In this document: positions 34,997-36,372 of the stretch, piece by piece
Position numbering within the stretch: position 1 is the stretch's first letter
Layout of the letters: every line of letters begins with the position of its first letter
Assembly (NCBI GenBank): GCA_019931245.1
Contig: JAINDL010000131.1
Location: forward strand, 1 to 36,372
Length of the DNA: 36,372 nucleotides
Origin: Bryobacteraceae bacterium CoA2 C42
Lineage (GTDB): Bacteria; Acidobacteriota; Terriglobia; Bryobacterales; Bryobacteraceae
Reading direction: 5' to 3'
Made by a program: the position numbers and the translations under genes
Notes under the pieces: model-generated
Told to the model about the DNA's origin: nothing
What the model saw: the letters and a program-made list of their open reading frames with translations, nothing else
Database searches by the model: none

Positions 34997-36372
34997 CTAC
35001 CCGCCGCGCTTTTCTATCGAACCTCGCCCTGGGGGCTCTGCTGAACGGCCAAGTGCCGCGCGGGAGGGCCAAGCGGGTGATCTGGCTGTTCATGGTGGGC
35101 GGGGTGAGCCACATGGAGTCGTTCGACCCCAAGCCCGAGTTGAATAAGTACGCCGGGCGGCTGCTCGACGATACGCCGCACCACGCGGCGCTCGAGAACC
35201 CGCTGCTCAAGCAGAACCTGCGCGAGGTGATCGCCGGGCTGCACAAGGCCCGGCCGCGGCTCTATCCGCTGCAGACCGGCTTTGCCAAGCGGGGGCAGAG
35301 CGGGATTGAAGTCAGCGACTGGTTTCCGCACATCGGCAGCTGCATTGACGACATCGCGGTGGTGCGTTCGGTTTGGACGACGGACAACAACCACGGGGCG
35401 CAGATGCAGTTCCACACGGGACGGCACGTGCTCGAAGGGCAGTTCCCGACGATTGGCTCCTGGGTGCACTACGGGCTGGGTTCGCTGAACGAGAACCTGC
35501 CGCAGTTTGTGGTGCTGGGCAACCCGATCGACCCCTGTTGTGGCGGGCCGGCGGCGCACGGGGCGTCGTATCTGGGGCCGGAGCATGGCGGGGTGCAGTT
35601 GGCCGTGGACCCGGCCAATCCCCTGCCCTTCGCCAAGCCGCACGTGGCGATGGAGAGCGAAGCGCAGCGGCGGCAGTTTGACTTGATTCACAAGTTCAAC
35701 AAAATTACGGCCGGGCAGTATCCCGAGGACGCCGGGCTGCAGGCGCGGATCAAGAGCTACGAACTGGCTTTCCGCATGCAGACGGCGGTGCCGGAGATTA
35801 TGCGCCTTTCGGCCGAGAGCGCCGAGACGCAGAAGCTGTACGGGATGGACAACGCGATCACGAAGCCGTTTGGGGAGACGCTGCTGGCGGCCCGGCGGAT
35901 GGCGGAGAGCGGGGTGCGGTTCATTCAAGTGTTCCACGGCAGCGACGGCGGCGCGGGGAAGTGGGACGGGCACAGCAACCTGAAGAAGACGCACAGTGAA
36001 CTGGCCGGGCAGGTGGACCTGCCGATCGCCGGCTTGCTTAAGGACCTGAAGCAGCGCGGGCTGTTTGACGATACGCTCGTCGTGTTCGCCACCGAGTTCG
36101 GCCGGACGCCGGGGGCGGAAGGAACCAACGGACGCGACCACCATCCCTACGGCTTTTCGGTGTGGCTGGCGGGCGGCGGGATCAAGGGCGGCATCGTCGA
36201 AGGGGCGACGGACGAGATTGGCTTCCACGCGGTCGAGAACCGGCACTACGTCACCGATATCCACGCGACGGTGCTGCATCAGTTGGGGATTGACGCAAGA
36301 AAGCTCGAGGTACCCGGGCACAAGCGGATCGACCTCGACTACGGCGAGCCGATCCACCGGATCATTGCGAAA
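34993..36372 (+). CDS. DUF1501 family exported protein, 3' end beyond the window
   Basis: The frame runs from an ATG at 34993, overlapping the preceding stop (ATGA), to the last base of the window without a stop: 460 codons, so the gene is nearly complete judging by its relatives. The N-terminus TTRRAFLSNLALGALL is a Tat-type signal. The mature protein starts almost at once with RVIWLFMVGGVSHMESFDPKP. Other blocks are ARRMAESGVRFIQVFHG, WDGHSNL, LKQRGLFDDTLVVFATEFGRTP, GRDHHPYGFSVWLAGGGIKGG and HATVLHQLGI. It departs from its three relatives in this window in having His for Gln in GGxSQ and Asn where they have Asp in WDxHxD, so its active site may differ. It contains an insert with ConsecutiveCys-type DPCCGGP near residue 178 that is absent from the others. 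Confidence 0.9.
   Translation, partial: MTTRRAFLSNLALGALLNGQVPRGRAKRVIWLFMVGGVSHMESFDPKPELNKYAGRLLDDTPHHAALENPLLKQNLREVIAGLHKARPRLYPLQTGFAKRGQSGIEVSDWFPHIGSCIDDIAVVRSVWTTDNNHGAQMQFHTGRHVLEGQFPTIGSWVHYGLGSLNENLPQFVVLGNPIDPCCGGPAAHGASYLGPEHGGVQLAVDPANPLPFAKPHVAMESEAQRRQFDLIHKFNKITAGQYPEDAGLQARIKSYELAFRMQTAVPEIMRLSAESAETQKLYGMDNAITKPFGETLLAARRMAESGVRFIQVFHGSDGGAGKWDGHSNLKKTHSELAGQVDLPIAGLLKDLKQRGLFDDTLVVFATEFGRTPGAEGTNGRDHHPYGFSVWLAGGGIKGGIVEGATDEIGFHAVENRHYVTDIHATVLHQLGIDARKLEVPGHKRIDLDYGEPIHRIIAK

Overview
This GC-rich, gene-dense window most resembles an Acidobacteriota chromosome, probably the Bryobacterales/Solibacter group. That placement is an inference from gene content: two large Oar-like TonB-type outer-membrane proteins with an N-terminal carboxypeptidase-regulatory domain, and a high density of secreted PSCyt1/DUF1549/DUF1553 proteins ('PSD' below) paired with DUF1501 proteins. 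Planctomycetota and Verrucomicrobiota share the PSD and DUF1501 families, but the Oar-type receptors point to Acidobacteriota. No rRNA, tRNA, CRISPR array, transposase or phage gene was seen. No stretch over 300 bases lacks a gene; the longest gaps are about 160 to 245 bases.

Layout. (1) 2-4579 (+): the end of a PSD protein, a shikimate-dehydrogenase-like enzyme and a seven-haem cytochrome with TPR repeats, all tightly coupled. The cytochrome gene carries a 93-base in-frame palindromic insertion. Its 3' end is duplicated at the convergent junction around 4443-4763. (2) 4756-9050 (-): an Oar-like receptor and a small secreted protein, each interrupted by one in-frame TAG. (3) 9294-13377 (-): a PSD/DUF1501 pair, divergent from a two-gene operon (13454-15843, +) for an enolase-superfamily sugar-acid dehydratase and an MFS transporter; a near-perfect palindrome lies between them. 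(4) 15860-17062 (-): a polytopic membrane protein. (5) 17157-20584 (+): a DsbA-like thioredoxin, an M28 peptidase with a PDZ domain, and an unknown protein. (6) 29160-20634 (-): a compact operon of Oar receptor, PSD, DUF1501 and GlcD-like FAD oxidase. (7) 29321-36372 (+): PSD, DUF1501, PSD, DUF1501 with overlapping ends; the last gene runs off the window.

Taken together, most of the window looks like catabolic and envelope functions: outer-membrane proteins, exported haem-binding PSD proteins with their DUF1501 partners, and enzymes for sugar acids or 2-hydroxy acids. The PSD/DUF1501 pair has no firmly established biochemical activity that I know of. It occurs here in four copies or more, so the repeated module and its partners are the best candidate for an undescribed system. 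The clearest sequence-level oddities are the palindromic in-frame insertion, the duplicated convergent gene ends and the two internal amber codons.
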